DNA of 8,624 nucleotides from Candidatus Moraniibacteriota bacterium (GTDB lineage: Bacteria > Patescibacteriota > Minisyncoccia > Moranbacterales > UBA9337), in the NCBI GenBank assembly GCA_003510795.1, contig DOKP01000033.1, positions 13,707 to 22,330 on the forward strand, given 5' to 3'. Within the stretch, counting starts at the first letter, position 1; the number at the start of each line of letters is the position of its first letter. This document shows, in pieces, positions 1 through 5,573 of this stretch. The position numbers and the translations under genes are program-made. The notes beneath the pieces are model-generated. The model worked only from the letters and a program-made list of their open reading frames with translations, was not told the DNA's origin and did no database searches.

Positions 1-33
1 ATGGCGCGTTTCTACGATAATATAAAAAAATAG
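1..33 (+). CDS. Possible C-terminal end of a gene cut by the window edge
   Basis: Frame 1 is open from the window edge for ten codons (MARFYDNIKK) and ends in TAG at 31-33, four bases before the end of the metallophosphoesterase gene on the other strand. This could be the tail of a convergent gene whose body lies outside the window. Ten open codons occur easily by chance, the peptide matches nothing I recognise, and the ATG at position 1 need not be a start. Very uncertain. Confidence 0.15.
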   Translation: MARFYDNIKK

Positions 34-42
34 TTTACTATT
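24..42 (-). terminator. Weak terminator-like hairpin at the end of the metallophosphoesterase gene
   Basis: On the minus strand AATAG and CTATT (29-33 and 38-42) can pair around a TAAA loop, and seven T residues (24-30) follow directly. The stem overlaps the stop codon of the phosphoesterase gene. It is only five base pairs and nearly all A/T, so it would be a weak intrinsic terminator at best. Confidence 0.3.
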
Positions 43-751
43 CCAAATTAAGTTTCAAGAACTTTCCAATGCTCCCTCTGAGCGTTAGCGGTTGCACCGT
101 AATAAATTCCGGTGTATAACCGGACACAGTTTTATTTTCAGATAAATGCGAATGTCCGCTTAATACATACTTGATATTTTCATATTCTTTTACTATTTCC
201 AGAAAGGGTCCAAACTCCCCGATTGGCTCAGTAGAATTTACAACAAAAGGAGGCTCATGCATAGCCACTAAAACTTTTTTGTCTGTATCTAGCATTTCTT
301 TAAACCAATCTAACTGGGTCTGGGTAATTTTATTAGTTTCATTGGTATCTAAAACTATTATTCTCCAATTATCTTTATCCGTTATATAATATTTTTTAGC
401 TGCCAAATAGTTGTATTTTTTATCCGTATCGTGGTTTCCTTTGACAAATAGAGCTTCACGTTTCTTTTTATTAACTACCAACCGCATATCTCTATATAAT
501 TTATAATCTTTCTTGGAACCATTGATATTATCGCCCAAAATTAAATACAAATCCGCTGGGTCCTTAATGAAATTTCTAAAATTTTTCTTCCATTTTTTAG
601 GATAAGTCACATTGTTTACGCCATCTCTATCACCCTTGTCTCTCTTGCTTTTGCTTCCTGCGTGCATATCGGATGTTATATTGACAGTAAACGCATTACA
701 AAAAACCGGAAACATAAAAAACAAAACTAGCGCAACGACAAACTTTTTCAT
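38..751 (-). CDS. Secreted calcineurin-like metallophosphoesterase
   Basis: This 237-residue protein has a signal peptide (basic MKK, hydrophobic residues 4-17, likely signal peptidase I cleavage after C18-N-A20), so the enzyme probably acts outside the membrane. The remainder is a single calcineurin-type phosphoesterase domain with all metal-binding motifs in order: D28-x-H30, G73-D74-N75, G105-N-H-D108, H165 and G199-H-S-H202. These bind two metal ions and hydrolyse phosphomonoesters or phosphodiesters; the substrate cannot be read from the sequence. C18 is not in a convincing lipobox, so I do not call it a lipoprotein. It follows the ftsZ terminator, so it is probably transcribed separately. 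A four-codon upstream ORF (MKIS) has a TGA stop that overlaps the start ATG. The start is supported by the signal peptide but has no clear ribosome-binding site. Confidence 0.85.
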   Translation of the reverse strand: MKKFVVALVLFFMFPVFCNAFTVNITSDMHAGSKSKRDKGDRDGVNNVTYPKKWKKNFRNFIKDPADLYLILGDNINGSKKDYKLYRDMRLVVNKKKREALFVKGNHDTDKKYNYLAAKKYYITDKDNWRIIVLDTNETNKITQTQLDWFKEMLDTDKKVLVAMHEPPFVVNSTEPIGEFGPFLEIVKEYENIKYVLSGHSHLSENKTVSGYTPEFITVQPLTLRGSIGKFLKLNLE

Positions 752-806
752 GATATTTTCATAAAGATTAATTAAAAGAAATTGGCACGAATACTTGCAT
801 GCCTTA

Positions 807-812
807 TTTATA
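807..812 (-). promoter_or_regulatory. Candidate -10 element for the metallophosphoesterase gene
   Basis: TATAAA on the minus strand lies in the 110-bp gap between the ftsZ terminator and the phosphoesterase start, which must hold that gene's promoter if the terminator works. I see no convincing -35 hexamer at 16-18 bp, so this is weak. Confidence 0.3.
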
Positions 813-861
813 GTCTAACTCTTTTTTTAAAATTTGACCACCTTTTCTGCGAGCTACTGAT

Positions 862-894
862 AAAAAAAATCCCCGACTTGATGTCGAGGATTTT
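862..894 (-). terminator. Intrinsic terminator after ftsZ
   Basis: Arms at 866-877 and 883-894 form a 12-bp stem around a 5-nt loop. In minus-strand RNA the stem reads AAAAUCCUCGAC / GUCGGGGAUUUU and is followed by more U residues (eight in the run). The only imperfection, C873 against A887 on the plus strand, is a G-U wobble in minus-strand RNA. That places the terminator on the ftsZ strand, 26 bp beyond the ftsZ stop. Confidence 0.88.
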
Positions 895-919
895 ATATTA
901 AAAGATTTTTTGAATTGTT

Positions 920-2155
920 TTATTTCCCCATTTTTCGACGGATAAAAGCTGGAATTTCTAATTCATCGTCATTATCATCGTTATCTCTTGAAACTGCTAT
1001 ATTATTTCTCTTGGGTTGCAATTTTTCTTCAATTATCATTTTGCTTTCTACTTTTCGTGTAGGAAAAGCAATTCTCTCCGGAATAGCCGCTTCTTCTATT
1101 TCATCTAAACTTTTTTCCATTACCATTATTTCCTCTTTTTCTTGCGCATTGCTTTTTCTCACTCGAGCTATCATATCCGCTGGAGAATCCCCATATTCAT
1201 CCGTATCAAAACCTGTCGCTACAACAGTTATATGCAAATCACCTTTTCTCACTTGGTCATCCGTTACGGCTCCAAAGATAACTTTGGCATTTGGATCAAC
1301 GTTTTCGGTAATAATATTAGCCGCTTCATTTATTTCAAGCATGGTCAAATCACTTGATCCAGACACATTAAATAAGACTCCTTTGGCGCCATCAATTGAT
1401 AATTCAAGCAATGGGCTACTAATAGCTGCTTTAGCTGCTTCGGCAGCCCTATTTTCTCCGCTGGAAATTCCAATTCCCATCAAAGCACTGCCACTATCAG
1501 CCATAATCGCTCGCACATCCGCGAAGTCCACATTGACAATTCCCGGCTTAGTAATTAAATCAGAAATTCCCTGCACACCTTGACGCAAAACATCGTCGAC
1601 AATTTTAAATGAATTTATCAAAGTAACTTTTTTATCAATAATTGAAAGTAATCTATCGTTGTGAATTGTAATAAAAGTATCCACTCTTTTTTTCAAATTT
1701 TCCAAAGCCTCATTGGCAATCGCTTGTCTTTGCGCACCTTCAAAAGCAAAAGGTTTAGTAACAACAGCCACAGTCAAAGCGCCTAATTCTTTAGCAGTTT
1801 CAGCCACAACCGGACCAGCTCCTGAGCCAGTTCCTCCTCCAAGACCACAAGTAACAAAAACCATATCTGTCCCTTTTAATACTTCTTGAATTTCATCTCT
1901 ATTTTCTTCCGCTGCTTGCCTTCCGATTTCCGGATTCATCCCGGCGCCAAGACCCTTAGTTAAGTTCTTGCCAATATGAACTTTTTCGGCAGCTCTTGAA
2001 TGGTGAAGGGCTTGCGAGTCAGTATTAACTGCTACAAATTCAACACCTTTGATGTTAGAATCAATCATTCTACTCACAGCACTATTTCCGGATCCTCCCA
2101 CGCCAACTACTTTAATTTTAGCAAAAGTTTCTATATCGGGTTTAACCTCAGCCAT
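920..2155 (-). CDS. ftsZ: Cell division protein FtsZ
   Basis: FtsZ is the tubulin-like GTPase that polymerises into the Z-ring at mid-cell. At 411 residues it has normal length. Visible motifs: the nucleotide-binding loop GVGGSGNSAV (18-27), NTDSQAL (44-50), the tubulin signature GGGTGSGAG (106-114), and the synergy loop NVDFADVRAIM (208-218) with D210 and D213, which complete the GTPase site of the neighbouring subunit. A variable, charged linker covers about 320-396. The C-terminal peptide LEIPAFIRRK (399-408) matches the conserved tail that binds FtsA and other partners. The first glycine loop reads GGSGNSA rather than the common GGGxNA, a small variation. It is the last gene of the minus-strand run, 239 bp after ftsA, and has its own terminator. 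No Shine-Dalgarno site precedes the ATG. Confidence 0.99.
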   Translation of the reverse strand: MAEVKPDIETFAKIKVVGVGGSGNSAVSRMIDSNIKGVEFVAVNTDSQALHHSRAAEKVHIGKNLTKGLGAGMNPEIGRQAAEENRDEIQEVLKGTDMVFVTCGLGGGTGSGAGPVVAETAKELGALTVAVVTKPFAFEGAQRQAIANEALENLKKRVDTFITIHNDRLLSIIDKKVTLINSFKIVDDVLRQGVQGISDLITKPGIVNVDFADVRAIMADSGSALMGIGISSGENRAAEAAKAAISSPLLELSIDGAKGVLFNVSGSSDLTMLEINEAANIITENVDPNAKVIFGAVTDDQVRKGDLHITVVATGFDTDEYGDSPADMIARVRKSNAQEKEEIMVMEKSLDEIEEAAIPERIAFPTRKVESKMIIEEKLQPKRNNIAVSRDNDDNDDELEIPAFIRRKMGK

Positions 2156-2263
2156 ATATTTTTTTAAATCATTATTGATGAACCCAACTTCTTGAAAAAT
2201 TTAGTTTCTCAATAAAAAATAATTTTTAATTCTGTTTATTCTTTGGTACAGTCTTAGTATCTA

Positions 2264-2293
2264 AATCTATCATAGTTGACGTCTCTGTGTCAA
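2264..2293 (-). promoter_or_regulatory. Candidate promoter for ftsZ
   Basis: On the minus strand a consensus -35 TTGACA (2288-2293) is followed after 18 bp by TAGATT (2264-2269), with TG one base upstream of it (TGATAGATT), an extended -10 pattern also seen at the lepB and tRNA promoters. Transcription would start about 100 bp upstream of the ftsZ ATG. A short dyad, TTGAC-N8-GTCAA (2276-2293), overlaps the -35 box and could be an operator. The alternative -10 TATGAT is only 13 bp from the -35 box. Confidence 0.42.
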
Positions 2294-2394
2294 TACCGCA
2301 CTAACTTAATTAATAACTCTCCTTATTTAGCTTAAATCCATTAATGTGGCTTAATTTTGCATAATTAATTTAACACAATTTATTTGATGCGGAA

Positions 2395-3654
2395 TTAGGG
2401 GAGAAAATTATCCGTCCAACGCTTTATTTTTCCACCAATTTTTTTAATATTAATTTTATCCGTAGAAAAGAAATGCGTATATTTATTATGATTCTTATTT
2501 TTTTTCAAGGCGCTCTGATAAGAATTTACCAATAATCCCACCACCGTGGAAAATGACGGAGAATCTATCTTGTCCAAAACTCCCATCACTTCAGTCGGAT
2601 ACCCAGTCTTTGCAGGAAGTCCCAAAATATCTTTAGCAAAAGAAACTACGCCTGGCAATTCCGATCCGCCTCCAATTAAAACTACGCCCGCTGGCAAAAG
2701 ACCAGCCTTGCCTATTTTTTTTAAATCATTATTTACCATTTCAAATATTTCTCGTAATCTAGCTTCAATGATTTCAGCTACGTGATGCCGTAAAACGGTA
2801 CCCTCTTCTTTTATATCAATTTCTGACAATTCAATAATATCCCGTTTGTTTATCTCTTGCGGAAAAGCACTTCCATATTCCAATTTTATTCTTTCGGCCA
2901 CATCGATTGACGTGCGCAAACCGATGGCAATATCATTGGTAATATGTCCCGCGCCAATCGGCAAAACCTTGATGTAATTCAATTCCCCTTCTTCGTAAAT
3001 AGTTATTGAAGTTGTGCCTCCGCCAATATCAACAATGGCCACGCCCAATTCTTTCTGACCCTTATCCAAAACCACAGAAGAAGCGGCGATTGAGTTAATT
3101 GCGACTTCATCTATATTGACATAGTGGCCTACGCTCTTGGTCAAGTTTCCAATATGTGTCGATGAATCTTCTACTGTGAGAACATCCGCTTCCAATCGGA
3201 TGCCTTTTAGCCCCAATGGATTCCGTATTTCATCTTGATCATCCAGTTTATAATTTCTTGCTACAGAATGTACTATCTCGCTGTTTATCGGCATTGCGGC
3301 GTTTTTGGCGGCCTCCAAAACTCTTTGAATATCCTCCTCTTCAACGGTGCCATTAGCCCGACCTATTGCAACCACACCTTTAGTTTTTTGTAATTTTATT
3401 TCCGTGCCACCTATCCCCAATATGATATCTTGCACCCTACAATCAATTATGCGCTCCAATTTATTTATCACTTCGCCGACCGCTCCGGAAGCGTCTTCTA
3501 CATCTATTACTGAGCCCCTTCTTACTCCCCGTGATTTCACACTGGTTACTCCCAAAATTTGGACCTCTCCTTCAACATTTATTTGAGCCGCTGCAGCTCG
3601 AATATTGCTTGAGCCCACATCCAGACTAATTATAGTATTGTCTTTATTTGACAT
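2395..3654 (-). CDS. ftsA: Cell division protein FtsA
   Basis: FtsA is an actin-family ATPase that tethers FtsZ filaments to the membrane and helps recruit later division proteins. The 419 residues show the actin-fold nucleotide motifs: phosphate-1 LDVGSSNIRA (11-20), phosphate-2 VDIGGGTTS (208-216) and the adenosine motif LIGGGSELPG (326-335). The SHS2/1C subdomain falls at roughly 83-165. The last sixteen residues (404-419, basic with I, W, F and L on one face) form the expected amphipathic membrane-targeting helix after a flexible basic stretch. The gene begins five bases after the dgkA stop, so the two are almost certainly cotranscribed and perhaps translationally coupled. No Shine-Dalgarno site is visible. 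No ftsQ, murein-synthesis or mra genes are adjacent. Confidence 0.98.
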   Translation of the reverse strand: MSNKDNTIISLDVGSSNIRAAAAQINVEGEVQILGVTSVKSRGVRRGSVIDVEDASGAVGEVINKLERIIDCRVQDIILGIGGTEIKLQKTKGVVAIGRANGTVEEEDIQRVLEAAKNAAMPINSEIVHSVARNYKLDDQDEIRNPLGLKGIRLEADVLTVEDSSTHIGNLTKSVGHYVNIDEVAINSIAASSVVLDKGQKELGVAIVDIGGGTTSITIYEEGELNYIKVLPIGAGHITNDIAIGLRTSIDVAERIKLEYGSAFPQEINKRDIIELSEIDIKEEGTVLRHHVAEIIEARLREIFEMVNNDLKKIGKAGLLPAGVVLIGGGSELPGVVSFAKDILGLPAKTGYPTEVMGVLDKIDSPSFSTVVGLLVNSYQSALKKNKNHNKYTHFFSTDKINIKKIGGKIKRWTDNFLP

Positions 3655-3659
3655 AAAAA

Positions 3660-4043
3660 TTAGAAATAGAAATTTAGTAAATTAAATATGTAAGGCAAGA
3701 ATATCAACAATCCAACTAAGAAGGATACCAGCGCCGAAATCAAAACTACTCCAGCAGTAATATCTTTTATTAAGCGGGCAAAAGGGTGCACTCTTGGCTC
3801 CAATATATCCACAACCCTTTCTACCACAGTATTCATAAGCTCAGTTACGAGTACCCCAGTGATTAAAAATACCACGATTATAAACTCCCATATTTTTATA
3901 CCAAAAATTATTGAAAGAAAAACAATAAAAATAGCCACAACCAATTCTATTCTAAAATTTCTTTCATTCCTTATTACATATTGCAAACCTCGCGTGGCAC
4001 ATTTGAAACTAGTTTTAAATTTGTTGTTTTTGACACCTTTCAT
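3660..4043 (-). CDS. dgkA: Undecaprenol/diacylglycerol kinase, DgkA family
   Basis: This is a 127-residue integral membrane lipid kinase. Hydrophobic segments at about 32-49, 52-68 and 95-121 give the trimeric DgkA-type three-helix layout. Catalytic and metal-binding residues are present and spaced nearly as in the E. coli enzyme: E27 (in RNERN), the TELMNTVVERVVD block (67-79) with N71, E75 and D79, and K93-D94 in HPFARLIKDITAG. Gram-positive and related homologues phosphorylate undecaprenol, recycling the cell-wall carrier lipid, while E. coli DgkA uses diacylglycerol. The sequence alone does not decide between these, and undecaprenol is my guess from the neighbouring division genes. It lies 71 bp after ybeY and ends 5 bp before ftsA. 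Confidence 0.94.
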   Translation of the reverse strand: MKGVKNNKFKTSFKCATRGLQYVIRNERNFRIELVVAIFIVFLSIIFGIKIWEFIIVVFLITGVLVTELMNTVVERVVDILEPRVHPFARLIKDITAGVVLISALVSFLVGLLIFLPYIFNLLNFYF

Positions 4044-4064
4044 AGTGGGTTATTTTTATTTTAG

Positions 4065-4095
4065 ATTATATTGTTGCAATTTGATTCGCAGTTAA
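4065..4095 (-). promoter_or_regulatory. Candidate promoter for dgkA-ftsA
   Basis: A perfect -10 TATAAT (minus strand, 4065-4070) lies 21 bp upstream of the dgkA start. The best -35, TTAACT (4090-4095), is 19 bp away, longer than ideal. This is an internal promoter candidate that would serve dgkA-ftsA and perhaps ftsZ. Confidence 0.38.
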
Positions 4096-4114
4096 CTCAA
4101 GCTTATAAAAAAAT

Positions 4115-4582
4115 TTATTTCTCCAAAATTCGTCCAGCACAGACTTGATCAGCTACACTTTTTTGCAATTCAAACATTTCTTTTCCGTGTTTAAAGCCGA
4201 GTAAGTGCAATGTTCCGTGACTAATAACTTCAAAAAATTCCTTCTCAAATATGATATTTTTTTCCTGACAATATCTTTTTACATCTTCACAGCATACTAG
4301 CAATTCCCCCAAAAAAAGATTCTCATTGCCGGCATCCACCAATTCTTTAGTTGAATTAAAATCACCAAAAGAAAGAATGTCCGTTGACGAATCCTTGTCT
4401 CTATATTTTTTATTTATTTTTCGCATCTCCATCTCTGAAACTACCCCGATACTGACCAAGACATCCTTTTTTAGGAAATTTGCCACTCCAGCTTTTTCGA
4501 TTGTTTCTTCTATGGTTAATTTTAACTTTTTTTGGCCAAAATTACAACTATTTAAATTATTAATTTCTAAAATAAGATTCAT
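4115..4582 (-). CDS. ybeY: Endoribonuclease YbeY (rRNA maturation factor)
   Basis: YbeY is a zinc-dependent single-strand RNA endonuclease involved in 16S rRNA 3'-end maturation and ribosome quality control. The UPF0054 signature is clear: H122-G-T-L-H126-L-L-G-F-K-H132 supplies the three zinc histidines. It is preceded by NKKYRDKDSSTDILSFGDF (57-75) and LGELLVCCEDV (91-101), both family blocks. I place the start at 4582, giving 155 residues, the usual size. A GGGAG Shine-Dalgarno (4589-4593) lies six bases upstream, and the protein then begins MNLILEINN as family members do. The reading frame stays open to an ATG at 4723, but those 47 extra codons overlap the end of the yqeY-type gene and translate the inverted repeat at 4592-4685, so I read them as non-coding. 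Residues C97 and C98 beside the LGE block are unremarkable. Confidence 0.95.
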   Translation of the reverse strand: MNLILEINNLNSCNFGQKKLKLTIEETIEKAGVANFLKKDVLVSIGVVSEMEMRKINKKYRDKDSSTDILSFGDFNSTKELVDAGNENLFLGELLVCCEDVKRYCQEKNIIFEKEFFEVISHGTLHLLGFKHGKEMFELQKSVADQVCAGRILEK

Positions 4583-4591
4583 ACTTTTCTC

Positions 4592-4685
4592 CCACGAATC
4601 TACAACTCCTTTACAAATATACAAATTCTGCAGGAATAAATATTTACCATATTTGTATATTTGTAGTCGATTTGTGGATTTGTGG
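4592..4685. repeat. Imperfect 35-nt-arm inverted repeat between yqeY and ybeY
   Basis: Arms at 4592-4626 and 4651-4685 are inverted copies matching at 29 of 35 positions. The inner 15 bp (4612-4626 and 4651-4665) are a perfect A/T-rich match, and the loop is 24 nt. Within each arm the unit ATTTGTR recurs, including an exact 8-bp tandem GATTTGTG at 4669-4684. The element fills most of the 112-bp gap. In minus-strand RNA the outer mismatches are not rescued by G-U pairs, whereas three would be in plus-strand RNA. It may be a small palindromic repeat or MITE-like element rather than a leader built for ybeY. Confidence 0.8.
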
Positions 4686-4694
4686 TAGCTTCTA

Positions 4695-5156
4695 TTAAAT
4701 TTTTTGAAATTCACTCGCGACAATTTCTTTTACTAAAGTTCCATCCGCCTTGCCTTTCAATTTTCCCATAATTTGTCCCATCACTTTGCCCATATCATTT
4801 TTGCTGACTGCGCCCAATTCTGCTATTACTTCCCTTACTACTTTTGTTATTTCTTCTTTGGAAAGTTGCTCAGGCAAATAAGTGGCAACTATGTCAATTT
4901 CTCTTTGCTCTTTTTCTGCTAATTCGGGTCTTCCTCCAGCGATAAATTGACTAGCGCTATCTTTCCTTTGCTTCACGGCGCGCATCATTACTTCCATAAT
5001 TTCTTCATCGCTAAGTCCAGTTTCTCTTTTGCCTTTTTCTATCTCCACATTTTTTATCATGCTATCAACCATTCTCAAAACATCCCGCTTTTCAGTATTT
5101 CCTGATTTCATCGCTTCCTTTAAGTCTGCCTTTATTTTTTCATTGATATTTGACAT
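4695..5156 (-). CDS. yqeY: YqeY/GatB-tail domain protein
   Basis: This 153-residue protein belongs to the YqeY family, whose fold is the helical tail domain of the GatB subunit of the tRNA amidotransferase. Family blocks are visible: an N-terminal helix SNINEKIKADLKEAMK (2-17), VKQRKDSASQF (61-71), ATYLPEQLS (91-99) and the C-terminal DMGKVMGQIMGKLKGKADG (121-139). The free-standing family is widespread, but its precise role is not established; tRNA-related binding is inferred from GatB. I choose the start at 5156 because the protein then begins as family members do. The upstream in-frame ATG at 5177 lies inside the hairpin at 5165-5205. It sits between rpsU and ybeY, a translation setting. 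No strong Shine-Dalgarno site is present. Confidence 0.92.
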   Translation of the reverse strand: MSNINEKIKADLKEAMKSGNTEKRDVLRMVDSMIKNVEIEKGKRETGLSDEEIMEVMMRAVKQRKDSASQFIAGGRPELAEKEQREIDIVATYLPEQLSKEEITKVVREVIAELGAVSKNDMGKVMGQIMGKLKGKADGTLVKEIVASEFQKI

Positions 5157-5164
5157 AACTTTAA

Positions 5165-5205
5165 ATAGTGCAAGCAACGCAAAGAAACTGCATTGCTTGC
5201 ACTAT
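5165..5205 (-). ncRNA. Stem-loop between rpsU and yqeY
   Basis: Arms 5165-5181 and 5189-5205 form a 17-bp stem with a 7-nt loop. Thirteen outer pairs are perfect, and the sole plus-strand mismatch (C5178 against A5192) is a G-U pair in minus-strand RNA. The hairpin starts five bases after the rpsU stop and ends eight bases before the yqeY ATG. Only three U residues follow, interrupted by A, so it is a poor intrinsic terminator. It more likely acts as an mRNA 3'-end stabiliser, a partial attenuator or a block to ribosome loading at yqeY. Confidence 0.7.
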
Positions 5206-5210
5206 GCGTA

Positions 5211-5462
5211 TTAGTTCATTTTTCTTTTAATATTTTTTAACGCTTCATCGTCAAATCTATCCAATTTTTTAAGCTTATCGATTTCTTTTCTAATTTTCAC
5301 CTTATACATCGCTTCTTTGCGCTGTTTAATTTTAGTTTTTTTAGATGATTGAAAACGAGATTTTCTAGCCAACATCAAAACTCCGCTTTGCTGAATGCGT
5401 CTTGAAAACCGTCTTATTAAACTTTCTGAACTTTCTCTGTCTTTTTTTCTTACTTGAATCAT
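5211..5462 (-). CDS. rpsU: Small ribosomal subunit protein bS21
   Basis: bS21 binds the 30S platform near the anti-Shine-Dalgarno end of 16S rRNA and helps mRNA initiation. The core (about residues 3-52) has the family pattern VRKKDRESSESLIRRFSR, then QQSGVL, then ARKSRFQSSKKTKIKQRKEA. At 83 residues it is longer than the usual 57-71; the extra tail (about 53-83) is rich in lysine and charged residues and probably helical. It has the strongest Shine-Dalgarno in the window, AAAGGAGG (5471-5478), eight bases before the ATG, fitting a highly expressed ribosomal protein. Strong stem-loops lie on both sides of the gene, which may let its segment of the message be controlled separately. Confidence 0.95.
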   Translation of the reverse strand: MIQVRKKDRESSESLIRRFSRRIQQSGVLMLARKSRFQSSKKTKIKQRKEAMYKVKIRKEIDKLKKLDRFDDEALKNIKRKMN

Positions 5463-5464
5463 TT

Positions 5465-5494
5465 CTAAAACCTCCTTTCTTTATCGTACAACAT
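5465..5494 (-). CDS. Possible nine-codon leader ORF before rpsU
   Basis: ATG at 5492-5494 opens MLYDKERRF followed by TAG, ending two bases before the rpsU start and spanning its Shine-Dalgarno sequence. Its ATG lies at the foot of the leader hairpin. The nearest ribosome-binding sequence (GGAG in the hairpin loop) is 25 bases away, too far in linear RNA. It may be chance; if translated, it could couple ribosome movement to rpsU initiation. Confidence 0.15.
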   Translation of the reverse strand: MLYDKERRF

Positions 5495-5548
5495 TCGTTG
5501 TATTGCTGATTTTTAAATACTCCTTTCAAAAATCAGCAACACAACGAA
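5487..5548 (-). promoter_or_regulatory. rpsU 5' leader stem-loop with alternative fold
   Basis: Arms 5494-5514 and 5528-5548 pair over 21 bp with a 13-nt loop. The single plus-strand mismatch becomes a G-U pair in minus-strand RNA. The loop contains GAAAGGAG, repeated before the true rpsU start. A competing hairpin, TACAAC-GAAT-GTTGTA (5487-5502), uses the lower part of the 3' arm, so the two folds exclude each other. No U-tract follows, so this is not a terminator for hisS. It may be a regulatory leader for bS21 synthesis; mechanism unknown. Confidence 0.6.
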
Positions 5549-5573
5549 AATATGTAACTTAATTAATTCTATA

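Noticed and set aside
915..1583. Long plus-strand open frame of 222 codons inside ftsZ
   Set aside because: It is antisense to a gene with complete FtsZ motifs; the serine- and isoleucine-rich product with no family pattern is the typical shadow of A/T-rich coding DNA.
4326..4688. Plus-strand open frame of 120 codons over ybeY and the inverted repeat
   Set aside because: It is antisense to ybeY, its product has no recognisable pattern, and it has no ribosome-binding site.
4583..4723. A 47-residue N-terminal extension of YbeY, open to an ATG at 4723
   Set aside because: It translates the inverted repeat, overlaps the end of the yqeY gene and precedes a good Shine-Dalgarno-ATG pair at 4582 that gives the standard YbeY start and length.
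5494..5548. The hairpin downstream of hisS as an intrinsic terminator
   Set aside because: No U-tract follows the stem on either strand, and it is immediately followed by the rpsU ribosome-binding site.
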